A DNA stretch of 64,000 nucleotides from Paenibacillus tarimensis (GTDB lineage Bacteria; Bacillota; Bacilli; Paenibacillales; Paenibacillaceae): NCBI RefSeq assembly GCF_021532315.1, contig NZ_JAKGAO010000011.1:1-64000 (forward strand), written 5' to 3'. The notes below the pieces were generated by a model. That model made no database searches, had not been told where the DNA came from, and worked only from the letters and a program-made list of their open reading frames with translations. Of the stretch, positions 1-9,118 are shown piece after piece. Within the stretch, counting starts at the first letter, position 1, and each line of letters begins with the position of its first letter. Made by a program: the position numbers and the translations under genes.

Positions 1-41
1 CCAGCGTTCGTCCTGAGCCAGGATCAAACTCTCCATTAAAG
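1..41 (-). rRNA. rrs: 16S ribosomal RNA, 5' end only (partial)
   Basis: Read on the minus strand, the first bases contain the near-universal 16S start, GAGAGTTTGATCCTGGCTCAG, followed by GACGAACGC. The gene runs off the left edge, so only about 40 nt of its 5' end are present. The mature 5' end is set only approximately. It lies downstream of, and in the same direction as, ligA, and has its own leader and promoter to the right. Confidence 0.97.
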
Positions 42-139
42 TGACTTTCGATTTCAGCCGAAGGCTGATGTCGAATGTGCACGGGTGAAGATTTGACTTG
101 CTCATTACTATATCAATCTTGGATTGACGTGATCCATTT

Positions 140-157
140 GTTCAGTTTTCAAAGAAC
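140..157 (-). promoter_or_regulatory. rrn leader boxA-like antitermination element
   Basis: On the minus strand the leader carries GTTCTTTGAAAACTGAAC, the usual Bacillales boxA context about 100 nt upstream of 16S. boxA in the transcript recruits the Nus factors for rRNA antitermination. The sequence match is direct; the function is family knowledge. Confidence 0.7.
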
Positions 158-193
158 TTGTAAGCAACCAAGTTATCGTGGTCACAAGATAAG

Positions 194-222
194 ATAATAT
201 CAGCTTTCGTCATTCCTGTCAA
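194..222 (-). promoter_or_regulatory. sigma-A promoter of the rRNA operon
   Basis: Minus strand: -35 TTGACA (217-222), exactly 17 bp spacer, -10 TATTAT (194-199). It sits about 150 nt upstream of the 16S start, with boxA between. Further upstream (223-450) I find no second convincing promoter, although rRNA operons often have tandem ones. The rest of 223-452 holds nothing I recognise. Confidence 0.85.
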
Positions 223-452
223 CTATCCGATATATTTCAACTAAAGCTGTCAGTACCTATCAATAAATGTTGCTGATGTCGGGCTGATTCTACACTTATC
301 GCAGTTGCTGCCTTCTTCTCCAGTCATTTAACAAAGAGCGTTGCCGGCAGCAGCGGCAGTTAATAATCTATCACGCCGCTCATTCCCTTTCAATGCAACA
401 ATTATGGCAGCCTAACCATACAGTAGCTGCAGGGATAATTGCTACCCTTGAT

Positions 453-489
453 AAGAAATGGCACCAGCCCGCCCAGCAGACTAGTGCCA
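453..489 (-). terminator. probable ligA terminator
   Basis: Minus strand: arms TGGCACTAG and CTGGTGCCA (one G-U pair) form a 9-bp stem, followed by TTTCTT. It lies about 65 bp beyond the ligA stop and before the rRNA promoter. The T-run is imperfect, so the call is moderate. A second weaker repeat (TATAGAGG / CCTCTATA, about 505-543) lies between it and ligA and has no T-run. Confidence 0.5.
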
Positions 490-554
490 TTAGTATAGTC
501 AGTATAGAGGTACCGCCTGTTATACAGATGACCTCCTCTATAAATAGGTAACGG

Positions 555-2633
<2,079 letters not shown>

Positions 2634-2673
2634 CTATATCAATTAAATGCCTGCCGTATACGGCTAGTATGCC

Positions 2674-5031
2674 CTAAACCTTCGTAACTGGTGCAAAAGC
2701 AGCCAGCAGACGTTTCACGCCGACCGGCGCCGGGAATGCAATCTGAAGCTCCATGTCATTGCCTTCGCCCTTGACGGCAACAACGGTACCGGTGCCCCAC
2801 TTGGCGTGGGCTACCTTGTCGCCAGCCGCAAACGTGCGCGTCCCTTCGCCAGCCGCCGAGCCGCCGGCCATTGGCATCGTCATACGGACGCCGCCGCCAC
2901 TGCCGCCTGCGGCGGCACCGGACGCCCCGGCCTGTCCCGGGCGTCCGCCAAAAGCAGGCGCGCCTGCTGCGGGGGCGCGCCCTCCGGCGCGGAAGCCAAA
3001 GCCGCCTCCGGCCGGCTCGGCTGCGCCGTATCCGCGGCTGCCGGCGCCTATGCCGCCGCCGGCAATCCGCCCGCCAGGAGAGAGCACGGTCTTCACCGTG
3101 TCCGGCACCTCCTGGAGGAAGCGGGACGGCGCGTTAGCCGCCGTGCGCCCAAACAGCGTGCGCATTCTCGCGCACGTCAGGAACAGCTGCTGCTCAGCCC
3201 GGGTGATGCCCACATACGCCAGCCTGCGCTCCTCCTCCAGCTCCTCGTTATCCGAGAACGCCCTGCTGTGAGGAAAGACCCCCTCTTCCATACCAATGAT
3301 GAATACGACCGGGAACTCCAGCCCCTTGGCGCTGTGCATCGTCATCAGAACAACAGCGTCCTGCGCGTCCTCGTCGTCGGTTTTGTTCATTGAATCGATA
3401 TCCGCGATCAGCGCAAGGTCGGTCAGGAAAGCAACGAGCGACTTGTCATCATTCCGCGCTTCAAATTCCATGGTCACTGACAGGAACTCATCAATGTTCT
3501 CCAGCCGTGACTTGGACTCCAGCGTATTCTCGCGCTCCAGCTCCTCACGGTACTTGATGAACTCCAGCATCTTCTCGGTAAGCTCCGTAACGGACAGATA
3601 ATCGACCATGCGGGTCAGATTATCAATCAGCTCACGAAAATCTGTCAAAGCCGCCCGCGTCTTCCCGGCTACGTCAACGCCTTCCAGATTGCCGAGCACC
3701 TCGTACATCGATACGCCGCGAAGCGACGCTTCGGAAGCGATTTTGCCCAGTGTCGTATCGCCGATGCCTCGTTTAGGCACATTGATAATCCGTGCCAAGC
3801 TGATGTCATCAGTCGGATTGGAGATCAGCCGCAAATATGCGAGAAGGTCCTTGATCTCTTTACGGTCATAGAATTTGATGCCGCCCACGATCTGATACGG
3901 GATATCAGACTTAATAAGTATTTCCTCAATTACCCGCGACTGGGCATTGGTTCGGTAGAGAATGGCATGGTCGGCATATTTGCGGCCGTTCATCCGGTTT
4001 TTACGGATTTCTCCGGTCACAAAATAACCCTCCTCATGCTCCGAATCCGCTTGATACACGGCTATCGGCTCTCCCTCGCCCCGGTCGGTCCAGAGCTTCT
4101 TCGGCTTACGTCCGGTGTTCTGCTTGATCACCGCATTAGCCGCATTCAGGATGTTCGCCGTCGAGCGGTAATTTTGTTCCAGGAGAATCGTCTTCGCTTC
4201 GGGGTAGTCTTCCTCAAAATTCAGGATGTTCGTAATGTCCGCGCCCCGCCAGCGGTAGATCGACTGGTCACTGTCACCAACCACACAGATGTTGTGATGC
4301 TTATCGGCCAGCATTCGGCACAGCATGTACTGTGCACGGTTCGTATCCTGATACTCATCCACGTGGAGATAGCGGAACTTGTTCTGATAGAAGTCCAGGA
4401 CCTCGGGCACTTCCTTGAACAGCTGAATCGTCGTCATGATCAAATCGTCGAAATCCAGGGAATTGTTGCTCTTGAGCCGCTTCTGGTAGGACTTGTAGAC
4501 ATCTGCCACTATCTGCTGAAAATAATCTCCCACCTTCTGCTCGAAGCGTTCCGGACTGATCAGCTCATTCTTCGCACTGCTGATTGCCGCCTGCACGGCC
4601 TTTGGCTCAAATTTCTTCGTGTCGATATTCTGATCCTTCATACAGTTGCGGATAACGGACAGCTGATCTGCTGAATCGAGGATCGAGAAGCTTGTGTTGA
4701 AGCCGATCCGGCTGATATCCTTGCGCAGAATCCGTACGCACATCGAGTGGAAGGTCGATACCCATATATCATCCCCGCCGGGTCCGACAAGCGCAGCTAC
4801 CCGCTCCCGCATTTCCCTGGCTGCCTTGTTCGTAAAGGTTATCGCCAGGATGCTCCAGGGAGCAACCCGCCGTTTGTCAATTAAATAAGCAATGCGATGA
4901 GTCAGCACGCGTGTCTTGCCGCTGCCCGCGCCTGCCATAATCAGCAAAGGTCCTTCCGTTGCCTTTACCGCTTCCTGCTGGCGCGGATTCAGACGTTCAA
5001 CGGCCTGATCGATATCTATCCGATTAAACAT
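2674..5031 (-). CDS. pcrA: ATP-dependent DNA helicase PcrA (UvrD/Rep family)
   Basis: SF1A 3'-5' helicase essential in Gram-positives; it removes RecA and other roadblocks and supports repair and rolling-circle replication. Walker A GAGSGKT is at residues 34-40, Walker B/DEYQD near 225, and QNYRST motif IV follows. Start chosen at ATG 5031 with AAAGGAG six bases upstream. The length of 785 is slightly long because residues about 640-725 form a Gly/Ala/Pro-rich low-complexity linker. This is followed by a C-terminal RNA-polymerase-binding-type module ([14 protein letters not shown]). The linker DNA (about 2860-3080) is clearly more GC-rich than its surroundings. The gene has its own promoter and lies upstream of ligA. 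Confidence 0.98.
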   Translation of the reverse strand: MFNRIDIDQAVERLNPRQQEAVKATEGPLLIMAGAGSGKTRVLTHRIAYLIDKRRVAPWSILAITFTNKAAREMRERVAALVGPGGDDIWVSTFHSMCVRILRKDISRIGFNTSFSILDSADQLSVIRNCMKDQNIDTKKFEPKAVQAAISSAKNELISPERFEQKVGDYFQQIVADVYKSYQKRLKSNNSLDFDDLIMTTIQLFKEVPEVLDFYQNKFRYLHVDEYQDTNRAQYMLCRMLADKHHNICVVGDSDQSIYRWRGADITNILNFEEDYPEAKTILLEQNYRSTANILNAANAVIKQNTGRKPKKLWTDRGEGEPIAVYQADSEHEEGYFVTGEIRKNRMNGRKYADHAILYRTNAQSRVIEEILIKSDIPYQIVGGIKFYDRKEIKDLLAYLRLISNPTDDISLARIINVPKRGIGDTTLGKIASEASLRGVSMYEVLGNLEGVDVAGKTRAALTDFRELIDNLTRMVDYLSVTELTEKMLEFIKYREELERENTLESKSRLENIDEFLSVTMEFEARNDDKSLVAFLTDLALIADIDSMNKTDDEDAQDAVVLMTMHSAKGLEFPVVFIIGMEEGVFPHSRAFSDNEELEEERRLAYVGITRAEQQLFLTCARMRTLFGRTAANAPSRFLQEVPDTVKTVLSPGGRIAGGGIGAGSRGYGAAEPAGGGFGFRAGGRAPAAGAPAFGGRPGQAGASGAAAGGSGGGVRMTMPMAGGSAAGEGTRTFAAGDKVAHAKWGTGTVVAVKGEGNDMELQIAFPAPVGVKRLLAAFAPVTKV

Positions 5032-5070
5032 AATAATCTCCTTTGTTCGCGTTCTTGTTCGCCTGCTTTC

Positions 5071-5099
5071 AGTCTAGTCCACCCATCCGTGTGTGTCAA
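5071..5099 (-). promoter_or_regulatory. sigma-A promoter of pcrA
   Basis: Minus strand: TTGACA (5094-5099), 17-bp spacer, TAGACT (5071-5076). The start region just downstream carries GAAC three times at 6-bp periodicity (5045-5063) before the Shine-Dalgarno. The pcrB promoter uses the same -35 and the same -10. Confidence 0.75.
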
Positions 5100-5152
5100 T
5101 TTAAGTTTAGTGAAAGGAGAGCATGTAAATATATGCTTTTTGCCCCTGCTGC

Positions 5153-5195
5153 AAAAAAAATGCTTCTCCCGCCAGACAAGCCGTCAGCAGAGAAG
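5153..5195 (-). terminator. Rho-independent terminator after pcrB
   Basis: Minus strand: GCTTCTC ... GAGAAGC (7-bp stem, loop about 20 nt) followed by a run of eight T. It lies 22 bp beyond the pcrB stop and before the pcrA promoter, so pcrB and pcrA can be separate units. Confidence 0.8.
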
Positions 5196-5217
5196 CCTTT
5201 GGAATATATAGTAGGTA

Positions 5218-5940
5218 CTACGAGATGTTAAAACCAGCTTTCTTCACAGCCTCAACAGTAGCCAAGGCAGCTCCCAAATCGCTGTAGATGACATTGCCAA
5301 CGACAATGGTATCCGCCGCCTGAGCCGCCAGCACCGCCTTCTCCGGTCCGTCAATACCCCCGCCGTAGAACAGCCTGCCTTCAGACATTGCCAGCCGCAT
5401 CGCCCGGACCAGCTCCATGTCGCCAAAGCAGCCGCTGTATTCCGCATATACGACAGGCAGCCGCATCAGCCGGTCCGCCAGCTTGGCGTAGGCTGCCGCA
5501 TCAGCCGCACTAAGGGCTGTCTTGGCTTCCGTCAGCCGGGCAACCGCGGCATCCGGATTCAAAACAACGTAACCTTCGGCAGCTGTCATCTCCCATGGGA
5601 TAAAAGCATCATACTGCGCAATCGCCTCCGCCTGCCTGCCCGTTACCCATTCAGCTGCCCCCGTGTTAAGAACCAGGGGGATAAAATAGTAGTCGAACCC
5701 CGGCACAGCTGCTTCCACGGTTGATACTTCAAGGGCGCACGGCACTTCATAGCGTCTGATCCGTGCCATCAGATCAACCGTATTATCGTAGGTGACGCCT
5801 GTTGTTCCACCCACCAGTATGGCGTCAGTCCCCGACATGCAGATCGCATCCAGCGAATCATCATCAAGCAGCCGCTCGGGGTCCAGTTTGAATACATGCC
5901 GCCATGCGGCAAATGGCTTGTCCTGCTGCCGGTTATTCAT
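5218..5940 (-). CDS. pcrB: Heptaprenylglyceryl phosphate synthase PcrB
   Basis: Joins glycerol-1-phosphate to a long-chain polyprenyl diphosphate, giving archaeal-type ether lipid precursors in Bacillales. The 240 residues form a TIM barrel of the GGGP synthase family. Recognisable blocks are AILVGGTTGVTYDN near the N-terminus, EYSGCFGDMELV near 165, YGGGIDGPEKA near 195 (the phosphate loop), and ADTIVVGNVIY at the end. The start has CGGAGG ten bases upstream. The position directly upstream of pcrA supports the name; the biochemical role comes from family knowledge. Confidence 0.93.
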   Translation of the reverse strand: MNNRQQDKPFAAWRHVFKLDPERLLDDDSLDAICMSGTDAILVGGTTGVTYDNTVDLMARIRRYEVPCALEVSTVEAAVPGFDYYFIPLVLNTGAAEWVTGRQAEAIAQYDAFIPWEMTAAEGYVVLNPDAAVARLTEAKTALSAADAAAYAKLADRLMRLPVVYAEYSGCFGDMELVRAMRLAMSEGRLFYGGGIDGPEKAVLAAQAADTIVVGNVIYSDLGAALATVEAVKKAGFNIS

Positions 5941-5976
5941 GCTGCGTTATCCTCCGTTCCATGTCACGTCCCTCTC

Positions 5977-6005
5977 AGTCTATTCGACTGGTGCTTGGCT
6001 GTCAA
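5977..6005 (-). promoter_or_regulatory. sigma-A promoter of pcrB
   Basis: Minus strand: TTGACA (6000-6005), 17-bp spacer, TAGACT (5977-5982), 37 bp upstream of the start codon. The core TAGACTGA.AG is shared with the pcrA promoter. Confidence 0.75.
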
Positions 6006-6189
6006 TTATGGCAACGGACCGGTTGGGACCCGCACTCCTGCCGAACCTCACGATGGGGTACAGGCCTTTCGCGGAAGGCCATCCGCCTGTTTCAATCCTA
6101 TGGAACGGTTGGTATTAACGTGTAAGACAAGCGTCATGATGTTTCCCGCAGGAAGCGTAGATGCCGCTGTTTCAAGGGAGGGAATTGTA

Positions 6190-6549
6190 ATGAAGGAGCA
6201 CTACTACGTATCCATTTCTTCAGGAACGATTGAGAAGCAACGGCCGGAAGCGGACTATATGGAAATAGAGGCCACCCCAGAGGAGCTAGAGCAGCTTCAG
6301 CGGCTGATTGTCCGGGAGGAAGCGGATGACCGGATCAGCCATTTTAAAGCGCAGATTCCATACAAGTCGAATGACAAAGAACAGACTGCTACCGATTTTA
6401 GCGATGACATCCGTGACCTCTACGCCATGATCTATAAGCTCGGCACAGAATCCACCAAGCAGTTTATCCGGGATAACCGCCTCATTGAAAAGCTTCAGGA
6501 TACCGACTATGATTACCCAGGCTACGAAACGAGCAAGGGCGGCGGATAA
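6190..6549 (+). CDS. Conserved hypothetical protein, 119 aa
   Basis: I do not recognise a named family. The reading frame stays open upstream to 5896, but the start is placed at ATG 6190 because AAGGGAGG lies eight bases before it and the upstream translation is not protein-like. The product is small, acidic and soluble, with no signal peptide or membrane segment. It has a glutamate-rich helical stretch (EATPEELEQLQRLI) in the first half and a mixed-charge second half ending in a Gly tail. It stands alone between divergent pcrB and convergent STAS/SARP genes. A regulatory or adaptor role is possible but unsupported. Confidence 0.75.
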   Translation: MKEHYYVSISSGTIEKQRPEADYMEIEATPEELEQLQRLIVREEADDRISHFKAQIPYKSNDKEQTATDFSDDIRDLYAMIYKLGTESTKQFIRDNRLIEKLQDTDYDYPGYETSKGGG

Positions 6550-6587
6550 GTATAGCGTAAACCCGAATATAACCATGAAGGTTCACG

Positions 6588-6633
6588 AAAGGGCAGCCCG
6601 GCAGCCGAACCATTCGGAAGCAGGCTGCCCTTA
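6588..6633. terminator. Bidirectional stem-loop between convergent genes
   Basis: GGGCAGCC (6591-6598) pairs with GGCTGCCC (6623-6630), and a nested CCGAA/TTCGG hairpin fills the loop. Short T runs occur on both sides (TTAC on plus, TTTCG on minus). It can serve the hypothetical gene on plus and the STAS gene on minus. Confidence 0.55.
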
Positions 6634-6679
6634 CAGCAGTCTAATGACTAATAAAATCAGCTTAATAGCTCCCCGCTGG

Positions 6680-7075
6680 CTATTGCTCGCCCTCAAGTCC
6701 CGCTAAACGCTGCAAAACGGCATATTCATCCGGATAAATCATGACATGCTCCGTCAATCCGACCAGCCGGAACAGCTTCTGATAATGAATGGATACGCCA
6801 CAAACAAACATACGGTATCCCGTCTTGCGCCCGTGCCGGGCAATACGGATGAGCATGGCCATCCCAGCGCTGTCCAAGTAGTTCACCATATGTAGATTCA
6901 AAATAAGATATTTGCAGTCCTGAAGACCATTCTCAACATCCAGTTCATCTCTTAATCTACCCAAAGTAGAATGAACCAGATCGCCTTCAAGTGTAACCGA
7001 CAGAGCTTGATCGTGCCGCGCAGCCGCCACCTTCAGCTCCTGAACATTCGGCGGGGTAGAAGCCGTTTCCATCAT
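6680..7075 (-). CDS. STAS-domain protein (anti-sigma factor antagonist type)
   Basis: About 131 residues spanning a single STAS fold of the SpoIIAA/RsbV kind. These proteins bind a partner switching kinase and are controlled by phosphorylation of a Ser/Thr. The diagnostic segment is NLHMVNYLDSAGMAMLIRI, where the Ser in DSAG is the expected phosphosite. The frame opens at 7171, but that start lies inside the upstream regulator gene. ATG 7075 (or 7072) follows GGGGG by nine bases and lies 22 bp after the regulator stop, so the two are one unit. No kinase or phosphatase partner gene is adjacent, which is unusual for a classic partner-switch operon. Confidence 0.85.
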   Translation of the reverse strand: MMETASTPPNVQELKVAAARHDQALSVTLEGDLVHSTLGRLRDELDVENGLQDCKYLILNLHMVNYLDSAGMAMLIRIARHGRKTGYRMFVCGVSIHYQKLFRLVGLTEHVMIYPDEYAVLQRLAGLEGEQ

Positions 7076-7097
7076 ATTCTCGTTCCCCCGATTTTCG

Positions 7098-8864
7098 TCA
7101 AACTTCTCCCAATAAGCGTTTTGTCTCGGCAAGAGGCTCCGTTCCGAGCTCCTCCCTGCACTTCTTCTCAAGACGCCTGTACCAGCTGAGCGCTTCCGCG
7201 CGCCTGCCGCGCTTAAGCCAGTAGCGGATCATTTCCTGATAAGCTTCCTCCTGGTCGGGACGAAGCTCTATCCAGGCGGAGAGCCATTTTTCCGTATGGC
7301 TGTCATCTGTTGAAGCCGCATAATACTCGCCTAACCGCCGGAGCATCTGTGTCTGCCGTTCGAGCAGCTGCTCACGCCAACGCACAAGCCAGTCCAGCTG
7401 CGGCATGTCCGCTCCCAGCAGCCCGTACAGTCTCACAGCGTCCTGATACAGGCGGAAAGCTTCCTCCCGGTCATCGGTCCAGAGATCATCCCCCACCTTG
7501 GAAAGCGTCATGTAATGTCCGACATCCACCACTTCAACCACCGATTCACGGAAGCCGATAATGCCTCCGCGCGCCTCTACCGCATCCTCAAAGCCCAGTG
7601 CAGCAAGTGCGCTCCGCAGTTCATGCAGGGAAACGTACAAGTGGTTAGCCAGCTTCGTCGGGTCGCCATCTCCGAACAGCTCGTCAATAACCTGCTCACG
7701 AATGGCTCTAAAATCCGGCTGCAGCAGCAGATAAACCAGCAGCTCCTTGGACCTTTTGCGCTTCCATTTCGGTGTCAGTACGGTTCCGTCCAAGCTCAGC
7801 AGGCGGATGCCTCCCATTAACTGAATGCGAAGCCGGTCTGCACCGTCTTGAGGGGTGCCTGGCAGCGGCTCATCCTCGAAGGAAAGGTTTGGCATGAGCG
7901 GCACATAACCGGAAGGACTGCTTAATTTGCCCCGCAACTCTTCCACCCAACCCGCTGTACGAGGCGTTGACATTTCCTCGGCCATCAGTTCCATCTGCCT
8001 CAGTGACATCGCCGCTTCCGTCCGTTCCCCGGTTGTCAGCTTGCGCGTCACGTTGGCGCGGGAAGCGAAGAGTTGAATTTCCACATCATATTTGAGATCA
8101 CTGGCCGGCGGCTTAATCGGTCCTGTCGAATTCCACTGCTGAGTTGACTGCAGGATACCCACCATATAAGCAAACCGGCTTGGCAGCAGCATCAACGCCT
8201 CCTGCGGCAGCGTCTCTCCGCTGATCGCTCTCAGAACCGTATCGCATTCACGGCGGAGCGCCCCCCACTGGCGCAGATGGTTGAGCCGCTTCTGCCATTC
8301 AGGCAGCTGCATGCAGCTGCCGTCGTAGAGCCAACAGTCAAGGAGAAGATGCCCGAACGAAGCGGCATCCCCAGCCTCTGCAAAGCTGTCCGCAGCGCGT
8401 CCGAAATAAGCATCCGGGGAGAGAGATTGGATTACAGGAGCCATCCGGTTCCAGCTTTTCCCGCGGGCGAGCGCCCACCACACAAAGCCGCCGCAGGCCT
8501 CCGGCGACCGGAGCCCCTCATCCTCAAGGAACTGCAGCAGGGTTTCGGTTTCCGTGAAGTCACCGATCCGCACATATAATAATGTTAATAAACCGATCAT
8601 TGACAGCATTTCAACGTGGTCCGCCTGGACCGCATAGCCTCTAATGGCTGCCTGAACCCATTCGCGGGCTTCCTGCAGCTGGCCTTCCATTATGAGACGG
8701 ATTGACCCGGCGCGCAGCAGCAGCGGCGAACCAAGAAAGGCTTCCTCTGGCAACTGCTCCAGTATATCAGACTCCGGAACTCGCCCGTCCAGCACAGATT
8801 GCTCCAGCGCCAGTACAAGCTCCTTCACGTGATCCGGAATTTCAGGTTGAAACGATAGACGCAT
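7098..8864 (-). CDS. SARP-like transcriptional regulator with TPR-like N-terminus and C-terminal BTAD
   Basis: About 588 residues. The N-terminal 330 or so are helical and repeat-like. A winged-helix OmpR/PhoB-type DNA-binding domain follows (about 345-440; WKRKRSKELLVYLLLQPDFRAIREQVIDELF). Then comes a bacterial transcriptional activation domain (about 450-588) of TPR type (REEAFRLYQDAVRLYG ... EEAYQEMIRYWLKRGRRAEALSWYRRL). This arrangement is the SARP type, best known from actinobacterial pathway regulators. Start taken at ATG 8864, with GGTGA five bases upstream; the frame extends to a GTG at 8876. It is co-directional with the STAS gene 22 bp downstream. Its target is unknown; the STAS partner suggests signal input by phosphorylation, which is inference. 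Confidence 0.85.
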   Translation of the reverse strand: MRLSFQPEIPDHVKELVLALEQSVLDGRVPESDILEQLPEEAFLGSPLLLRAGSIRLIMEGQLQEAREWVQAAIRGYAVQADHVEMLSMIGLLTLLYVRIGDFTETETLLQFLEDEGLRSPEACGGFVWWALARGKSWNRMAPVIQSLSPDAYFGRAADSFAEAGDAASFGHLLLDCWLYDGSCMQLPEWQKRLNHLRQWGALRRECDTVLRAISGETLPQEALMLLPSRFAYMVGILQSTQQWNSTGPIKPPASDLKYDVEIQLFASRANVTRKLTTGERTEAAMSLRQMELMAEEMSTPRTAGWVEELRGKLSSPSGYVPLMPNLSFEDEPLPGTPQDGADRLRIQLMGGIRLLSLDGTVLTPKWKRKRSKELLVYLLLQPDFRAIREQVIDELFGDGDPTKLANHLYVSLHELRSALAALGFEDAVEARGGIIGFRESVVEVVDVGHYMTLSKVGDDLWTDDREEAFRLYQDAVRLYGLLGADMPQLDWLVRWREQLLERQTQMLRRLGEYYAASTDDSHTEKWLSAWIELRPDQEEAYQEMIRYWLKRGRRAEALSWYRRLEKKCREELGTEPLAETKRLLGEV

Positions 8865-9022
8865 CGCAATCACCACATTGTTCTATATTTATAGGTTAAT
8901 AGTACTAAAGGATTATAAAAAATGAAATCATTATTATTGATCTTGACTGGATTTCCTTATAAAAAGTTACAATTTCGACTAAAAAATTTTCCCGCCCTCT
9001 TCAACTAGACCCTTATTGAACG
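8865..9022. other. AT-rich intergenic region upstream of the SARP-like gene
   Basis: This stretch between the regulator start and the U32 terminator is strikingly AT-rich compared with its flanks. It contains a TATAAT (minus strand, about 8912-8917) without a convincing -35. I identify no gene or RNA here. It probably holds the regulator's promoter. Confidence 0.4.
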
Positions 9023-9068
9023 AAAAAAGCGTCACCCGGTTAAGTCCAGGTGACGCCAACTTTTTTTG
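9023..9068. terminator. Bidirectional Rho-independent terminator
   Basis: GCGTCACC (9029-9036) pairs with GGTGACGC (9049-9056). Poly-T follows on both strands: CTTTTTTTG on plus, and TTTTTTCG on minus. It lies 50 bp beyond the U32 gene stop, which it most likely ends. Confidence 0.88.
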
Positions 9069-9118
9069 TCCGAAAGGCACTCATGGCCTCCTTAAAGTCA
9101 CATGAGTGGGCCCTTATA

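Noticed and set aside
217-232. TATCCGATATAT on the plus strand, resembling a sigma-D -10
   Set aside because: No TAAA-like -35 at 14-16 bp upstream on that strand and no gene follows; it lies inside the rRNA promoter region.
2753-3393. Long open frames on the plus strand opposite pcrA (172 and 195 codons)
   Set aside because: They are antisense shadows of the GC-rich PcrA linker: low complexity, no Shine-Dalgarno, no recognisable domain.
3967-4674. 235-codon open frame antisense to pcrA, and similar long antisense frames opposite U32, argG, argD, secA and fliD
   Set aside because: Each lies wholly opposite a gene with clear catalytic or structural motifs, and their translations are rich in His/Arg/Leu without domain character.
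5045-5063. Three GAAC units upstream of pcrA as a possible LexA box
   Set aside because: They are direct repeats with 6-bp period; the inverted GTTC half needed for the Bacillales SOS box is missing.
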